A stretch of DNA of 64,000 nucleotides from Spinacia oleracea (Eukaryota > Streptophyta > Magnoliopsida > Caryophyllales > Amaranthaceae). The stretch is from assembly GCF_020520425.1 (NCBI RefSeq), contig NC_079491.1, positions 1,178,001 to 1,242,000 on the forward strand, written 5' to 3'. Of this stretch, positions 62,101-64,000 are shown piece by piece (position 1 is the first letter of the stretch; every line of letters starts with the position of its first letter). Position numbers and translations under genes: made by a program. The notes beneath the pieces were generated by a model. It was not told where the DNA came from. It ran no database searches and was given only the letters and a program-made list of their open reading frames with translations.

Positions 62101-64000
62101 ATATCATTGGTGCTTGAATTCCGAAAAGAGCTATCCAAGTTGCCAGACATGGAGAGGTTGCTCACGCGCCTCTTTGCTAGCAGGTGAGCTAACAACCTAT
62201 AATCAGTAACATTTACTTAATTTACTGTTCCAGAAGTTCACTTTTTGGTCTATGCAGTGAAGCTAATGGAAGGAATGCAAATAAGATCGTTCTTTATGAA
62301 GATGCTGCAAAAAAACAGCTTCAAGAATTCATATCAGCATTGCGTGCTTGTGAAGTAATGATTCTGGCATGCTCTTCTCTAGGTTCTATCTTGGCTAATA
62401 CTGACTCAGAATTGTTACATCATCTGTTAGTTCCTGGTACTGTCACCTTAACTTTCATAGTTGCAGTCCTTTATCTTGACTAGTTTATATGCTGTGCTGA
62501 TGGCTATAGCGTGTAATCTGCAGGCAAAGGTCTTCCCAATATGACTTCCATCATAAAGCAATTTAGGGAGGCGTTTGATTGGGTGGATGCTAATAGTACG
62601 GGTCGTATAATTCCTCATGAAGGAGCTGATGCTGTATATGATTCTGCCAGTAAAAAGATTAAGGAAATTGAATCTAATTTAAAGAAACATATCGAGGAAC
62701 AGAAAAAATTACTTGGCTATACTTCGGTAAAGAACACTGTGTTAACTCAAAATTAAAACTCTCATTTGATCTTATGTGCTTCATTAATTTGTCTCCTTGT
62801 GATGTTTGTAGATTACATATGTCCAAGTTGGAAAGGACATATACCTGTTAGAAGTGCCTGAAAGATTTAGTGCAAGTGTTCCCAAAGACTATGAGTTGCG
62901 GTCATCCAAAAAGGTAAATAACAATCCAGTGAATTTCATTAAGTGTTTACTGATGTCACTTGGATTGCAGTAGAGTAGTAGCCAAGTGGGCAGTCAAATT
63001 GTTACCTCAATAATGCTGTTGAAAATTTGCATGATATGGAGCAAGAATCTTTTAGTGGCTGATACTTGAGTTGGTAGCCATTATGTATATGTATCTTGAT
63101 TTTATTGGCGGATAATGGGATTAAGTAAGTTACTCTACAATCACCATTTAACTGCTTAACAGTAACTAGGAATAACTTGGCAAAGTGTTTGGAATTATAA
63201 TTGTGATGTTAAGGTAAGTGAAATAATTGATATTTTTCTCTATTTTTTGCTTACAAAAACAAAGTAGAAGAGGTCAGATTCTTGATGTCCGTGTCATTTC
63301 TTACATTCACTCCTGTTGTGTTTTTAGAGAGTGAATACTACCATTTTACTTCTTTTTATATTCCATTCCTTTAATCCCAGCTGCCAAGGTAACATTATCT
63401 ACGTCTTGACCTTCTTATACTTCGACTAGTAGCAAAAATGTGTATTGTGGGTTTGTTGTTGTGAACTTGACTAATCTACATCCTGATCTTGTACTTCTAC
63501 GTGTGCATTTTGGGTTTTTTGTGTGAAACTTGACTGATCATCTTTTCTCTTAGGGTGCGTTATATTCATTTCATTTAACTTATCATAACTTATTTTAGTT
63601 GTCAAATGACCTTGTTGCCCATATATTTCCGCAACTTATCAACTTCACTGAACTAAATCTGAACTTATTTTTCCTTGAATAAAGGGAAATAAGGTGAACA
63701 GAACAAGGCCTTAATCCTTCATCTGTGTGCTCTTTGAGGAATGCAAAGATCATCACTGTATTTAGCGAGTACTAGTGTGTGATATATATGCATGTTAGGT
63801 GTTTTTTCTGCTGACCAGATTGTCTCTGATCTGATTTCCACAGGGTTTCTCCAGATATTGGACGCCATATATCAAGAAGATGGTAACAGAACTCGCACAG
63901 GTTGAAGCTGTGAAGGAATCCAAACTAAAGTCCATGTTGCAAGATTTGGTTGGGCGTTTTTGTGAGCATCATACAATGTGGAGAAGCTTGGTTTCTGCTG
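56112..64000 (+). CDS. MSH6: DNA mismatch repair protein MSH6, 5' part; continues right of the window
   Basis: Partner of MSH2 in MutS-alpha, recognising base mismatches and small loops in the nucleus. Exons: 56112-57024, 58250-58343, 58498-58600, 58683-58736, 58852-58926, 59100-59168, 59314-59397, 59798-59992, 60470-61014, 61111-61240, 62095-62183, 62258-62436, 62524-62726, 62812-62913, 63844 to the edge. 997 codons are in phase (Arabidopsis MSH6 has 1324). PCNA-binding PIP box Q18-I21-F24-F25 (QHQITAFF). Tudor domain at about 118-172 (RRIRVYWPLDKAWYEGRVKS). Acidic and basic linker at 175-300. MutS domain I with mismatch-wedge motif F392-Y393-E394 (MGKFYEIFEMDA). Connector and lever domains follow, up to the helices around YWTPYIKKMVTEL. 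The Walker ATPase and MSH2-contact C-terminus lie outside. The start is the first ATG after the TATA box. Confidence 0.95.
57065..57458. repeat. Two tandem 196-bp copies in MSH6 intron 1
   Basis: Copies 57065-57260 and 57261-57458 both run GCTTTTGTGTTTGAGTTTGT to GGGAAGAATCAGTGT with about 95 percent visual identity. Confidence 0.93.
57747..58032. repeat. Three tandem 80-105-bp copies in MSH6 intron 1
   Basis: Repeated core ATTCTTGTATGTTGTATCCT, then ATGAGCATTTTGTGTGTTTC, then TGTGTGCAAATATCTAATGA. Starts near 57747, 57854 and 57948. The first copy has a unique insert and the third lacks part of the start. Confidence 0.9.
63553..63710. repeat. Tourist-like MITE, copy 4, in an MSH6 intron
   Basis: GGGTGCGTTATATTCATTTC at the left and AAGGTGAACAGAACAAGGCC at the right, with a perfect TTA duplication at 63550-63552 and 63711-63713. 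The PIF/Harbinger-type 3-bp target site supports the family assignment. Confidence 0.82.

Overview
This is nuclear DNA from a eudicot plant. The evidence is long AT-rich introns with GT..AG borders, plant-specific gene families (a CKI1-type histidine kinase, a P-class PPR protein, a MSH6 with an N-terminal Tudor domain), Stowaway-, Tourist- and Helitron-like elements, and LTR and non-LTR retroelement debris. The style of the dispersed repeats would suit Caryophyllales/Amaranthaceae, but the sequence alone does not prove this.

Layout. (1) 1-6974, minus strand: the 5' seven coding exons of SAC3B (mRNA export, TREX-2), leaving the window at its left edge inside an intron. (2) 6951-8360: a triplicated SAC3B leader and start region, followed by a poly(A)-tailed retro-insertion with a 13-bp target duplication. 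(3) 8865-11802: a 2.93-kb solo LTR with a perfect 5-bp target duplication. (4) 13.5-28.06 kb, plus strand: a complete BRWD/PHIP-like WD40-cryptoTudor-bromodomain gene of 23 coding exons and 1572 codons. (5) 29896-33400, plus strand: DIM1, the 18S rRNA dimethyladenosine transferase, in two exons. (6) 34426-45913, minus strand: a complete CKI1-like hybrid histidine kinase of 11 exons and 1153 codons, convergent with DIM1 and with introns full of repeats. (7) 45.9-50.4 kb: a gene-poor block with a Helitron-like 3' end and GC-rich degenerate repeats. (8) 50467-52617, minus strand: an intronless mitochondrial-type PPR gene. (9) 56112 to the right edge, plus strand: MSH6 (15 exons, 997 codons visible, ATPase part outside the window), divergent from the PPR gene.

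Exon chains were read by hand from splice signals, homology frame and phase. BRWD, CKI1-like and DIM1 each sum to a multiple of three and end at a stop, and SAC3B and MSH6 stay in frame to the window edges. The genes do not form an operon-like unit. Their themes are chromatin reading and genome maintenance (BRWD-like, MSH6), RNA and ribosome biology (SAC3B, DIM1, PPR) and signalling (CKI1-like).

The most distinctive structural feature is repeated local tandem duplication of about 30-260 bp in introns, leaders and one coding N-terminus. In two places this copied exon edges or start codons: the SAC3B leader and CKI1-like intron 3. I found no evidence for a wholly new multi-gene system. The best leads are these duplications, the dated-looking transposon insertions, the compact E2F-type MSH6 promoter, and an overlapping membrane-protein-like reading frame at the PPR 5' end.
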